Positions 33,823-42,012 of a stretch of DNA of 64,000 nt are shown here, one piece after another. The stretch is from the NCBI RefSeq assembly GCF_020859565.1, contig NZ_JAJHUO010000003.1:150862-214861 (forward strand), given 5' to 3'. The translations under genes were made by a program, and so were the position numbers. A model generated the notes under the pieces. That model made no database searches. It had not been told where the DNA came from and saw only the letters and a program-made list of their open reading frames with translations. How positions within the stretch are numbered: position 1 is the first letter of the stretch; each line of letters opens with the position of its first letter. Origin of the DNA: Saccharothrix luteola (GTDB lineage Bacteria; Actinomycetota; Actinomycetes; Mycobacteriales; Pseudonocardiaceae).

Positions 33823-34010
33823 TTGTCGCCGGGTACGGCACCCGTCGGCGACGCCGGGACGTGCGGGCCGGTGGTGGAGGTCCAGAACCTGCTGACGAAG
33901 GTGCTCGGCGCCGAGCTCCTGGCGAGGGCAGTGCCGTCGAAGTGGTCTCGACGGTGTCCCAGAAGGCCGGCCCGTGACGTGCCGGCCGTGACGTGCGGGC
34001 GCGTGACCTG

Positions 34011-34472
34011 TCAGCCCGTGACGCCGAAGTCCTGCGTCCAGTAGACCTTGTTGTTGCCGTCCACGGCGTGGGCGACGCCCAGGTCGCGCAGTTCGCAGTT
34101 CACGATGTTGGCCCGGTGGCCCTCGCTGTTCATCCAGGACCGCACGACCTCCTCGGCCGTACCCTGACCAGCGGCGATGTTCTCGGCCATCAGTCGGAAG
34201 TGGTACCCCGCATCGGTGACGCGCTGCCCCGCTGTGCTGCCGTCCGTGCCGGTGTGGCTGAAGTTGCCGGTGCGCGCCATGTCGTCGGAGTGCCGGCGCG
34301 CCGCGGCGGCGAGCTGGGCGTTCGAGGCGAGGGCCGGGCACCCCACAGCGGAGCGTTCCCCGTTGGTCAGGGCCAAAACCTGCTCTTCGAAGGTTGGCGC
34401 GGCGATCGCGGGCGTGGTGGCGAAGAGCAGTGCCGCGACCGCCGAGCCGACCGTCACCGTGCGGTATTTCAT
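34011..34472 (-). CDS. Secreted CAP/SCP-domain protein
   Basis: A 153-residue exported protein. ATG at 34472 follows GGAAGGA, and the signal peptide ends near AIAAP (residue 26). The CAP fold motifs are complete: VLALTNGERSAVGCPAL, ARRHSDDMARTGNFSHTGTDG (His/Glu-type cavity residues), MAENIAAGQGTAEEVVRSWMNSEGHRANI and the final VYWTQDFGV. Two Cys can form a disulfide. Bacterial CAP proteins are extracellular with poorly known roles. The RBS lies inside a long hairpin (34479-34532). Confidence 0.9.
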   Translation of the reverse strand: MKYRTVTVGSAVAALLFATTPAIAAPTFEEQVLALTNGERSAVGCPALASNAQLAAAARRHSDDMARTGNFSHTGTDGSTAGQRVTDAGYHFRLMAENIAAGQGTAEEVVRSWMNSEGHRANIVNCELRDLGVAHAVDGNNKVYWTQDFGVTG

Positions 34473-34478
34473 GATCGT

Positions 34479-34532
34479 CCTTCCGTCGTGGGTGAACCCC
34501 TTGTCGTCAAGGGGTTCCCACGACCGGAAGGA
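34479..34532 (-). promoter_or_regulatory. Long leader hairpin covering the RBS of the CAP gene
   Basis: The two arms TCCTTCCGTCGTGGG...CCCCTTG (34479-34503) and their partner (34508-34532) pair almost completely around a TCGT loop: 9-10 inner base pairs, a small bulge, 8 pairs, a 1-nt bulge, then TCCTTCC with GGAAGGA. In the leftward mRNA the GGAAGGA ribosome site is the 3' end of the stem, so folding would hide it. The same structure is about 35 nt after the permease stop and could instead, or also, terminate that gene. Confidence 0.6.
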
Positions 34533-34566
34533 CTTGCTGTACACGATCGGTTGAACGTGCTTACGG

Positions 34567-35982
34567 TTAGTCCTTCAGCTCCTCCTCGGCCTGCGCGATG
34601 GCGGCGAACTCCTCCTCCGGCGCGGCGGCCACGAGGTGGTGGCGGCTGTAGAACCAGAAGTACGCCAACGCCACCACGACGATGCCCGCGGTGATCCCGG
34701 CGGCCAGCTCGTCCACGAAGAACGTCGCCACGACCGCCGCCACCGCGAGCACCAGCGCCACCCCGGTGGTCACGACGCCGCCCGGTGTCCGGTACGGCCG
34801 CGCCAACCCCGGCTCGCGCACCCGCAGCACGATGTGCGACACCATCATCAGCACGTACGACAGCGCCGCCCCGAACACCGCGATGTTGATCAGCGTCGCG
34901 CCGCTCTTCATGATCGCCGCGAGTGCGAACCCGATGGTGCCGGGCACGATCAGCGCCAGGTACGGCGTCTTGCGCTTGCCCGTCTTCGACAGCCAGCGCG
35001 GCAGGTAGCCGGCCCGGGACAGCGCGAACAGCTGCCGCGAGTACGCGAAGATGATCGAGAAGAACGATGCCACGAGCCCGGCCAGGCCCACGTAGTTCAC
35101 GATCTGCGCCAGCACGTTGTCGCCGCCGTAAGCCGCGCGCACCGCCTCGGGCAACGGGTTGCCGGACGACATCAACGCCGCCGAACCCGCACCGCCCGGC
35201 GCGAACACGAGGATCGCCGCCGCGAACACCAGCAGCGCCACCAACGCGCCGATGATCCCGCGCGGCATGTCCTTCTTCGGGTCGCGTGCCTCCTCGGCCG
35301 CCAACGGCACGCCCTCGACCGCGAGGAAGAACCAGATCGCGTACACCAACGCGCCCAGCGCGCCCGTGACGCCGAACGGCAGGAAGCTCCCGTCCCCGAT
35401 GTCGAACAGCTTGGCCGAGTCGAACTTCGGGATCATCCCGGCCACGAACGCGATCAGCGCGACCACCGCGACACCGGTGATCACGAACATCAGCCGCAAC
35501 GCCTCGCCGACGCCGTACAGGTGCACGCCGACGAAGATCGCGTAGCAGACCAGGTACACCGGCCACGAGCTGGTGAGCCCGAACAGCCCGAGCGCCTGCA
35601 CGTAGTCGCCGATGAACACGACGATCGCGGCGGGCGCGATGGCGTACTCGACCAGGATCGCGACGCCCGTCGCGAAACCGCCGAGCGGTCCGAGCGCGCG
35701 TCGCGCGAAGCCGTACCCGGCGCCGGCCACCGGCAGCGCGGCGGCCAGCTCCGCGAGGCCGAACACCATGCACGTGTACATGGCGCCCATCAGGATCGTC
35801 GCGACCAGCAGGCCGCCCCAACCGCCTTGGGCGAGCCCGAAGTTCCACCCGGCGAAGTCGCCGGAGATGACGTACGAGACCCCCAGACCCGCCAACAGCA
35901 CCCAGCCCGCGGCGCCCCGCTTGAGCTGCCGGTGCTCCAGGTAGTCGCTGCCCACCTTCTCGTACTCGACGTGTTTGGCCAT
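34567..35982 (-). CDS. Ethanolamine/amino acid permease (APC family)
   Basis: A 471-residue transporter with about 12 helices. The opening KRGAAGWVLLAGLGVSYVISGDFAGWNFGL and the GYGFARRALGPLGGFATG segment match the ethanolamine permease branch of the amino acid-polyamine-organocation family. ATG at 35982 has GGGAG upstream. It is divergent from a gamma-glutamyl ligase operon whose enzymes fit ethanolamine use, which supports the substrate. Gamma-aminobutyrate or another amine remains possible. Confidence 0.85.
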   Translation of the reverse strand: MAKHVEYEKVGSDYLEHRQLKRGAAGWVLLAGLGVSYVISGDFAGWNFGLAQGGWGGLLVATILMGAMYTCMVFGLAELAAALPVAGAGYGFARRALGPLGGFATGVAILVEYAIAPAAIVVFIGDYVQALGLFGLTSSWPVYLVCYAIFVGVHLYGVGEALRLMFVITGVAVVALIAFVAGMIPKFDSAKLFDIGDGSFLPFGVTGALGALVYAIWFFLAVEGVPLAAEEARDPKKDMPRGIIGALVALLVFAAAILVFAPGGAGSAALMSSGNPLPEAVRAAYGGDNVLAQIVNYVGLAGLVASFFSIIFAYSRQLFALSRAGYLPRWLSKTGKRKTPYLALIVPGTIGFALAAIMKSGATLINIAVFGAALSYVLMMVSHIVLRVREPGLARPYRTPGGVVTTGVALVLAVAAVVATFFVDELAAGITAGIVVVALAYFWFYSRHHLVAAAPEEEFAAIAQAEEELKD

Positions 35983-36140
35983 CTGCGCTCCCTAATGGGT
36001 CAGTCGCGCTCCTTTGCAGGGAGAGTGGCTCGCGTCACCGGATCGTGTCAACAGCCGTTCTGCCGGAAGCGCTGCCCGAGGAGGGTGTGGCGGCCTTCAC
36101 CCGAAGGTGTCAAGATGAGGCGTCCAATGGCTCGCTGACA

Positions 36141-36154
36141 TACCTTTGGAGGTA
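36141..36154. promoter_or_regulatory. Dyad over the RBS of the gamma-glutamyl ligase gene
   Basis: TACCT-TTGG-AGGTA is a perfect 5-bp inverted repeat containing the GGAGG ribosome site 8 nt before the ATG at 36161. It could be a FadR-type operator in the 178-bp divergent region or a small RNA hairpin. Confidence 0.3.
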
Positions 36155-36160
36155 CTGCGG

Positions 36161-37501
36161 ATGCTCGCCGTGGAGGAGTTGCGCGTGCTCGTGGACGCCG
36201 GGGAGATCGACACGGTGCTGGTCGCCGTGGTCGACATGCAGGGCCGCCTCCAGGGCAAGCGCTGCGCCGCCCGCTACTTCGTGGACGAGGTCCTGCCGAA
36301 CTCCGCCGAGGGCTGCAACTACCTGCTGGCCGTCGACGTGGAGATGAACACCGTCGGCGGCTACGCCATGTCGTCGTGGGACAGCGGCTACGGCGACTTC
36401 GTGATGAAGCCCGACCTGTCCACGCTGCGCCGCGTGCCGTGGCACGAGGGCACCGCGCTGGTCATGTGCGACCTCGTGTGGGAGGACGGCGCGCCGGTGG
36501 TCGCCTCGCCTCGCCAGATCCTCAAGCGGCAGCTCGACCGGCTCGCCGAACGGGGGCTGCGCGCGTTCGTCGGCACGGAGCTGGAGTTCATGGTCTTCGA
36601 CAACACCTACGAGGACGCCTGGGACCGCGGTTACCGCGGCCTCACCCCGGCGAACCAGTACAACGTGGACTACTCGCTGCTGGGCACCGCGCGCGTCGAG
36701 CCGCTGCTGCGCGCCATCCGCAACCACATGGCGGGCGCGGGCATGGTGGTCGAGTCGGCCAAGGGCGAGTGCAACCCCGGCCAGCACGAGATCGCGTTCC
36801 GCTACACCGAGGCCCTGGCGACCTGCGACAACCACAGCCTCTACAAGACCGGCGCCAAGGAGATCGCGGCGCAGCAGGGCAAGGCGCTGACGTTCATGGC
36901 GAAGTACAACGAGCGCGAGGGCAGCTCCTGCCACATCCACCTCAGCCTGCGCTCGGCCGACGGCGAGCCGGTGTTCGCCGAGGGCCGCGGCATGTCCGGG
37001 CTCATGGAGCACTTCATGGCGGGCCAGTTGGCCGCGCTGCGCGAGCTGACGTACTTCCTGGCGCCGAACATCAACTCCTACAAGCGGTACGCGCAGGGCA
37101 GCTTCGCGCCGACCGCGGTGGCGTGGGGGAGGGACAACCGGACGTGCGCGCTGCGCGTGGTCGGGCACGGCCAGTCGCTGCGGTTCGAGAACCGGGTGCC
37201 GGGCGCGGACGTGAACCCGTACCTGGCCGTCGCCGCGCTGATCGCGGCCGGCCTGCACGGCGTGGAGAACGAGCTGCCGCTGGAGGAGGAGTTCACCGGC
37301 AACGCCTACACCTCCGACAAGCCGACCGTGCCCGCCACGCTGCGCGACGCCGCCTCGCTGCTGGCCAAGAGCGAGCTCGCGCGGGAGGCGTTCGGGGCGG
37401 ACGTCGTCGAGCACTACCTCAACGCGGCCCGGGTGGAGCTGGCCGCGTTCGACTCGTCGGTGACGGACTGGGAGCGGATCCGTGGTTTCGAACGGCTCTA
37501 G
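36161..37501 (+). CDS. Glutamine synthetase-like gamma-glutamyl-amine ligase
   Basis: A 446-residue member of the glutamine synthetase superfamily, shorter and divergent from nitrogen-assimilating GlnA. Conserved catalytic parts remain: the GTELEFMVF Glu cluster near residue 138, the ECNPGQHEIAFRY segment near 205, SSCHIHLSL near 258 and RFENRVPGADVNPYLAVAA near 340. Family relatives GlnA3 and GlnA4 of Streptomyces glutamylate polyamines and ethanolamine. With an ethanolamine permease divergent and a gamma-glutamyl hydrolase next, ligation of ethanolamine to glutamate is the favoured reaction. The ATG at 36161 has GGAGG 8 nt upstream. Confidence 0.88.
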   Translation: MLAVEELRVLVDAGEIDTVLVAVVDMQGRLQGKRCAARYFVDEVLPNSAEGCNYLLAVDVEMNTVGGYAMSSWDSGYGDFVMKPDLSTLRRVPWHEGTALVMCDLVWEDGAPVVASPRQILKRQLDRLAERGLRAFVGTELEFMVFDNTYEDAWDRGYRGLTPANQYNVDYSLLGTARVEPLLRAIRNHMAGAGMVVESAKGECNPGQHEIAFRYTEALATCDNHSLYKTGAKEIAAQQGKALTFMAKYNEREGSSCHIHLSLRSADGEPVFAEGRGMSGLMEHFMAGQLAALRELTYFLAPNINSYKRYAQGSFAPTAVAWGRDNRTCALRVVGHGQSLRFENRVPGADVNPYLAVAALIAAGLHGVENELPLEEEFTGNAYTSDKPTVPATLRDAASLLAKSELAREAFGADVVEHYLNAARVELAAFDSSVTDWERIRGFERL

Positions 37502-38207
37502 GGCGCGGCCGTTGATCGGCGTCACGACGTACCTGGAACGCGCGAAGTTCGGCGTCTGGGACGTGGAAGCGGCGGTGCTGCACCGCGACTACCTCGACTC
37601 GGTGGTGCGCGCGGGCGGCAACCCGGTGCTGCTGCCGCCGGTCGGCACGTGGGACGCCGACAGCGCCGCCTTCCTCGACGGCTTGGTGCTGGCGGGCGGC
37701 GCGGACGTCGACCCGTCGTTGTACGGGCGGCCACGCGACCCGCGCACCGGACCGGCGCGGCCCGAGCGCGACGAGGTCGAGCTGGCCCTGGCCCGCGCGG
37801 CGTTGAAGCTCGACCTGCCGTTGCTCGCGGTGTGCCGCGGCATGCAGGTGCTCAACGTGGCGCTGGGCGGCACGCTGGTCCAGCACGTCGACGGGCACAA
37901 CCCGGCGCCCGGCGTGTTCGAGCACACCGGGATCGCGGTCGCGCCCGGTTCGGCGCTCGCCGGGATCGTCGGCCTCGCCACCACCGTGTTCTGCCACCAC
38001 CACCAGGCGTTGGACGTCCTCGGGGACGGCCTGCGGGTGGTCGCGAGCGCGCCCGACGGCACGGTGGAGGCGGTGGAGCTGCCGGGCGCGCGGTTCGTGC
38101 TCGGCGTGCAGTCGCACCCGGAGGCCGACACCGAGGACGACCGCTTGTTCGCCGCGCTCGTGGGCGCGGGTCGGGACCGGGCAGCACGGGACAGGGGAGC
38201 GAAGTGA
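37482..38207 (+). CDS. Class I glutamine amidotransferase-like gamma-glutamyl hydrolase (PuuD type)
   Basis: A 241-residue hydrolase. The nucleophile Cys is in LLAVCRGMQVLNVALGG near residue 114, and the His/Glu pair in LGVQSHPEAD near 216. The family cleaves gamma-glutamyl amides such as gamma-glutamyl-GABA. GTG at 37482 lies 20 nt inside the upstream ligase gene, and the stop overlaps the aldehyde dehydrogenase start by 4 nt. In this operon it would release glutamate after oxidation of the glutamylated amine. Confidence 0.9.
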   Translation: MVSNGSRARPLIGVTTYLERAKFGVWDVEAAVLHRDYLDSVVRAGGNPVLLPPVGTWDADSAAFLDGLVLAGGADVDPSLYGRPRDPRTGPARPERDEVELALARAALKLDLPLLAVCRGMQVLNVALGGTLVQHVDGHNPAPGVFEHTGIAVAPGSALAGIVGLATTVFCHHHQALDVLGDGLRVVASAPDGTVEAVELPGARFVLGVQSHPEADTEDDRLFAALVGAGRDRAARDRGAK

Positions 38208-39562
38208 CCACGTTCGACGTCATCAACCCGGCCACCGAGGAGGTGGTCCGCTCGGTGCCGCTGGCGACGCTGGAGGAGACCGACGCGGCGATCGCCCGCG
38301 CGTCGGCGGCGCTGCCCGCGTGGCGCGCGGTCGCGCCGGGTGACCGGGCCCGGCTGCTGCGGCGGTTCGCCGAGGCGGTCGACGGCGCGGTGGAGGAGCT
38401 GGCGGCGCTGGAGGTGCTCAACGCCGGGCACACCGTCGGCAACGCGCGGTGGGAGGCCGGGAACGTCCGTGATGTGCTGCACTACTACTCGGCCGCGCCG
38501 GAGCGGATGTTCGGCAAGCAGATCCCGGTGCCCGGCGGTCTGGACGTGACGTTCCACGAGCCGATCGGCGTGGTCGGCGTGATCGTGCCGTGGAACTTCC
38601 CGATGCCGATCGCCGTGTGGGGCTTCGCGCCCGCGTTGGCGGCGGGGAACACGGTGGTGCTCAAGCCCGCCGAGCTGACGCCGCTGACCGCACTGCGGTT
38701 GGCCTCCCTGGCGTTGGAGGCCGGCCTGCCGCCGGACGTGTTCCAGGTGTTGCCGGGCGCGGGGCCGGTGGTGGGGCAGCGGTTCGTCACGCACCCCGAC
38801 GTGCGCAAGGTGGTGTTCACCGGCTCCACGCGGGTCGGCAAGCAGGTCATGGCCGGCTGCGCGGAGCAGGTGAAGCGGGTGACGCTGGAGCTGGGCGGCA
38901 AGTCGGCCAACATCGTCTTCGCCGACGCGGACCTGGAACGCGCCGCGGCCACCGCGCCGTACGGGGTGTTCGACAACGCGGGCCAGGACTGCTGCGCCCG
39001 GTCCCGGATCCTGGTGCAGGCGTCGGTCTACGACCGGTTCATGGAGCTGCTGGAGCCCGCGGTCAAGGGCGTCGTGGTCGGTGAGCCGGGCGACGAGGCC
39101 ACCGAGATGGGTCCGCTGATCTCGGCCGCGCACCGGGAGAAGGTCGCGTCCTACGTGCCCTCCGACGCGCCGGTGGCGTTCCGCGGCTCGGCTCCGTCGG
39201 GTGCGGGTTTCTGGTTCCCGCCGACGGTCCTGGCGCCCGTCGCGCCCGGTGACCGCGCCGCCGTCGAGGAGATCTTCGGCCCGGTGGTGGCCGTGCTGCC
39301 GTTCACCGACGAGGAGGACGCGGTGCGGTTGGCCAACGACAGCGCCTACGGCCTGTCCGGGTCGATCTGGACGCGGGACGTGGGGCGGGCGCTGCGCGTG
39401 TCGCGGGCCGTCGAGGCGGGGAACCTGTCGGTCAACTCGCACTCGTCGGTGCGGTACTGGACCCCGTTCGGCGGGTTCAAGCAGTCCGGGCTGGGACGCG
39501 AGCTGGGGCCGGACGCCCTCGACTCGTTCACCGAGACCAAGAACGTCTTCATCGCTCACTGA
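38204..39562 (+). CDS. Aldehyde dehydrogenase
   Basis: A 452-residue NAD(P)-dependent dehydrogenase. Catalytic Glu is in VTLELGGKSANIVF near residue 230, the nucleophile Cys in DNAGQDCCARSRI near 263, and the cofactor site in IVPWNFPMPIAVW and FTGSTRVGK. The C-terminal FGGFKQSGLGRELG motif is standard. The start is GTG at 38204, overlapping the hydrolase stop. Relatives in gamma-glutamyl pathways (PuuC type) oxidise gamma-glutamyl-amino aldehydes; here gamma-glutamyl-aminoacetaldehyde is the predicted substrate. Confidence 0.93.
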   Translation: MTTFDVINPATEEVVRSVPLATLEETDAAIARASAALPAWRAVAPGDRARLLRRFAEAVDGAVEELAALEVLNAGHTVGNARWEAGNVRDVLHYYSAAPERMFGKQIPVPGGLDVTFHEPIGVVGVIVPWNFPMPIAVWGFAPALAAGNTVVLKPAELTPLTALRLASLALEAGLPPDVFQVLPGAGPVVGQRFVTHPDVRKVVFTGSTRVGKQVMAGCAEQVKRVTLELGGKSANIVFADADLERAAATAPYGVFDNAGQDCCARSRILVQASVYDRFMELLEPAVKGVVVGEPGDEATEMGPLISAAHREKVASYVPSDAPVAFRGSAPSGAGFWFPPTVLAPVAPGDRAAVEEIFGPVVAVLPFTDEEDAVRLANDSAYGLSGSIWTRDVGRALRVSRAVEAGNLSVNSHSSVRYWTPFGGFKQSGLGRELGPDALDSFTETKNVFIAH

Positions 39563-39573
39563 TTGGGAGAGAC

Positions 39574-40341
39574 ATGGTTCAGCGACTTGAGGGCCGGGTT
39601 GCCGTGGTCACCGGCGGTGGCAGCGGCATCGGCCTGGCCTCGGTGCGGCGGCTCGCGTCCGAAGGCGCGCGGGTGGTCGTCGCGGACGTCGACGCGGAGT
39701 CCGGCAAGGCGGCGGCCGACGAGGTCGACGGGCTGTTCGTCGAGGTCGACGTGACCGACGAGGAGCAGGTGTCGGCGCTGTACCAGACCACTGTGGACAC
39801 TTACGGCTCGGTGGACGTCGCGTTCAACAACGCGGGCATCTCGCCGCCGGACGACGACTCGATCCTGACCACGGGCATCGAGGCGTGGGACCGGGTGCAG
39901 AAGGTCAACCTGACGTCGGTGTACCTGTGCTGCAAGCACGCGATCCCGCACATGCTCGAACGCGGTCGCGGCTCGGTGATCAACACGGCGTCGTTCGTGG
40001 CGACGATGGGCGCGGCGACGTCCCAGATCTCGTACACGGCGTCCAAGGGCGGTGTGCTGGCGATGAGCCGCGAGCTGGGCGTGCAATTCGCCCGGCAGGG
40101 GGTGCGGGTGAACGCCCTGTCACCCGGACCGGTGAACACGCCGTTGCTGCGGGAGCTGTTCGCGAAGGACCCGGAGCGGGCCGCGCGGCGGTTGGTGCAC
40201 GTGCCGCTGGGGCGGTTCGCCGAGCCGGAGGAGATCGCGGCGGCGGTGGCGTTCCTGGCCAGTGACGACTCGTCGTTCATGACCGCGTCGAACTTTTTGG
40301 TGGACGGCGGTATCGCCGGTGCCTACGTGACACCGCTGTGA
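39574..40341 (+). CDS. Short-chain dehydrogenase/reductase
   Basis: A 255-residue classical SDR. It has cofactor motif VVTGGGSGIGLASV, Asp in VVVADVDAESG (NAD preference), FNNAGIS, catalytic Ser in INTASFV, and YxxxK as YTASKGG. ATG at 39574 follows GGGAGAG. In this operon it could oxidise the alcohol of gamma-glutamylethanolamide to the aldehyde used by the upstream dehydrogenase. Its stop overlaps the regulator start (TGATG). Confidence 0.92.
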   Translation: MVQRLEGRVAVVTGGGSGIGLASVRRLASEGARVVVADVDAESGKAAADEVDGLFVEVDVTDEEQVSALYQTTVDTYGSVDVAFNNAGISPPDDDSILTTGIEAWDRVQKVNLTSVYLCCKHAIPHMLERGRGSVINTASFVATMGAATSQISYTASKGGVLAMSRELGVQFARQGVRVNALSPGPVNTPLLRELFAKDPERAARRLVHVPLGRFAEPEEIAAAVAFLASDDSSFMTASNFLVDGGIAGAYVTPL

Positions 40342-41039
40342 TGCCGTTGCGGGACGCGTTGTTCCGCCCCGTGCGGGCGGGCAACGCGTTCGAGGAGACC
40401 GTGGAGCGGCTCGTGCAGGCGATCCGGCTCGGCGTGGTGGGTCCGGGGGAGAAGCTGCCCGCGGAGCGTGACCTGGCGGCCCGGTTGGGTGTCAGCCGGG
40501 TGACGTTACGTGAGGCGATCCGGTCACTGCAGGACGCCGGGTACGTCGAGTCGCGGCGTGGCCGGTACGGCGGGACGTTCGTGAACTCGCCGCTGCCGGT
40601 GGCCGCGCCGGACCGCCGGGTCGACCCCGGTGAGCTGGCGGACGCGTTGACGTTGCGCGCGGCGGTGGAGACGGGTGCGGCGGAGTGCGCGGCGGGTCGT
40701 GCGCTGGGCCCGGTGGAGCGGCGCAACCTGCTGGCGCGGCTGGCCGAGTGCCGTGACGCGTCGGTGGACGAGTACCGGCGCAAGGACTCGCGGCTGCACC
40801 TGGCCATCGCCGAGGCGACCGGGTCGCCGTCGCTCACCGCGGCCGTCGCCGACGCCCGGACCAGGGTGAACGCGCTGCTGGACCGGATTCCGCTGCTGCC
40901 GCCGAACCTGGCGCACTCGAACGACCAGCACGAGGTGATCGTGAACGCCATCGTGGCGGGCGACCCGGAGGCCGCGCGGCGGGCGATGGCCGAGCACCTG
41001 GACGGCACGGCCCTGCTGCTGCGCGGCTTCCTGTCCTGA
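40341..41039 (+). CDS. FadR-type GntR regulator
   Basis: A 232-residue regulator. The N-terminal winged helix-turn-helix (LPAERDLAARLGVSRVTLREAIRSLQDAGYVESRRGRYGG region near 33-75) and a C-terminal all-helical FCD domain with His/Asp metal-ligand pattern (RLHLAIAEATGS, NDQHEVIVNAI, AMAEHLDG) define the FadR subgroup. It is the last gene of the amine operon and is coupled to the SDR gene, so it likely senses an intermediate and represses the divergent permease and ligase genes. Confidence 0.92.
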   Translation: MPLRDALFRPVRAGNAFEETVERLVQAIRLGVVGPGEKLPAERDLAARLGVSRVTLREAIRSLQDAGYVESRRGRYGGTFVNSPLPVAAPDRRVDPGELADALTLRAAVETGAAECAAGRALGPVERRNLLARLAECRDASVDEYRRKDSRLHLAIAEATGSPSLTAAVADARTRVNALLDRIPLLPPNLAHSNDQHEVIVNAIVAGDPEAARRAMAEHLDGTALLLRGFLS

Positions 41040-41054
41040 CTTCGGCGCCGGACC

Positions 41055-41648
41055 TCAGCGTTCGAAGTCGCGTTGCGGCACCCGGTCCGGCCCGCGTTCG
41101 CCCCGTTCGCCGCGGTCTGGTCGTTCGCCGCGGTCGCCGCGCTCGTCGAACCGCGAGTGCCCGGGTCGGTCGGAGCCGACGCCGTAGCGCGGGTGGTGGT
41201 CGCGGTCGGCCAACGCCACGATCCCGCCGCCGAGGACGAGTCCGAGCAGGCCGACGGCGACGAGCTGGGTGGCCCGGTGCCTGACCACGCGGCCGACCGC
41301 CGCGCCCTTGCCGGGCGGTGGTGGGTAGTGGCCGGGGTGGGGCGGACCAGGTGCCTCGTGGGCGGCGGCGGCCGGTTGGTCGACGAAGGTGGGCTGGGCG
41401 GCGGCTTGCTCGCCCGCGGCGGGCTGCGCGGCCGGTTCGGCGGATGCGCCGGGGGTGCTGGGCGCGGTCGGACCAGCGGCCGGTGTGCCCGGGTCGGGGG
41501 CGCTGGTCGGGCTCTGGTGGGCGGGGTCGGGCGTCGGGGAGGCCATGGGTGTGGTGGCGTCGGCGGGCTGGTCCGCGGCGGGCGGTGCGATGGGAGTCCG
41601 GTCCGCCGGGTCGGGGTTGGCGCGTGGTGGCTGGTTCGGGTCTGACAT
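41055..41648 (-). CDS. Pro/Ala-rich single-span membrane protein
   Basis: A 197-residue protein of unknown function. Residues 1-115 are low-complexity Pro/Ala/Asp/Thr and probably disordered and cytoplasmic. One transmembrane helix follows (QLVAVGLLGLVLGGGIVAL, near 128-147). The outside tail is strongly charged with repeats of RGER and DRGER. ATG at 41648 has GGAG upstream. It is divergent from the HTH gene. The last codons contain a single motif resembling the 22-bp repeats (41053-41072). Confidence 0.7.
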   Translation of the reverse strand: MSDPNQPPRANPDPADRTPIAPPAADQPADATTPMASPTPDPAHQSPTSAPDPGTPAAGPTAPSTPGASAEPAAQPAAGEQAAAQPTFVDQPAAAAHEAPGPPHPGHYPPPPGKGAAVGRVVRHRATQLVAVGLLGLVLGGGIVALADRDHHPRYGVGSDRPGHSRFDERGDRGERPDRGERGERGPDRVPQRDFER

Positions 41649-41749
41649 GGCGGAACTCCTGCTCTCCCGTGCTGTTGTCCGCCATGGTGCGTGATCGACC
41701 TGAGGAGATCCTGATGGCCGGCTGTCCGCCGGCTGTGAGAACCGGGGCC

Positions 41750-41794
41750 GTCAGCATGTGTTGACGCCTGGCCGAGCGTCAGCATATGTTGACG
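41750..41794 (+). promoter_or_regulatory. Duplicated operator overlapping a leaderless promoter
   Basis: GTCAGCATGTGTTGACG (41750-41766) and GTCAGCATATGTTGACG (41778-41794) differ at one base, each being an imperfect palindrome (GTCA..TGAC), spaced 28 bp start to start. Copy 1 contains a TTGACG -35 (41761-41766) and copy 2 a TATGTT -10 (41785-41790), 18 bp apart. This places transcription start at about the A of the ATG at 41797. Confidence 0.65.
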
Positions 41795-41796
41795 AC

Positions 41797-42009
41797 ATGG
41801 CTGCGATCGCCGATCTCGACCAGGCCGCGCACGGCTCCGACCCGGACGCCGGGCTGCGCGCCGTGGCCCGCCTGCGCCGGCTGGTCGACCAACTGGAGGC
41901 CGAGCACGTCGCCGCCGCCCGCCGGGCGGGCTGGTCGTGGCGGGACATAGCCACCCGCCTCGGCGTGACCAAGCAGACCGTCCACCGCAAGTACGGCCGA
42001 GAGGACTGA
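41797..42009 (+). CDS. Small helix-turn-helix protein upstream of Clp-N gene
   Basis: A 70-residue protein. An N-terminal helix pair (dimerisation) precedes a C-terminal HTH, WSWRDIATRLGVTKQTVHRKYG, of the sigma-70 region 4/resolvase kind. No RBS precedes the ATG; the second operator copy ends 2 nt before it, so the mRNA is probably leaderless and the protein autoregulated. The Clp-N gene starts 3 nt after its stop. Similar HTH plus Clp-N pairs occur widely in actinobacteria, without an assigned role. Confidence 0.85.
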   Translation: MAAIADLDQAAHGSDPDAGLRAVARLRRLVDQLEAEHVAAARRAGWSWRDIATRLGVTKQTVHRKYGRED

Positions 42010-42012
42010 CCG

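Noticed and set aside
33823..34010. 73-codon frame and GTGACGTGC repeats after the serine hydrolase
   Set aside because: The frame lacks an RBS and family support; the short repeats are irregular in spacing and too brief to call a repeat array.
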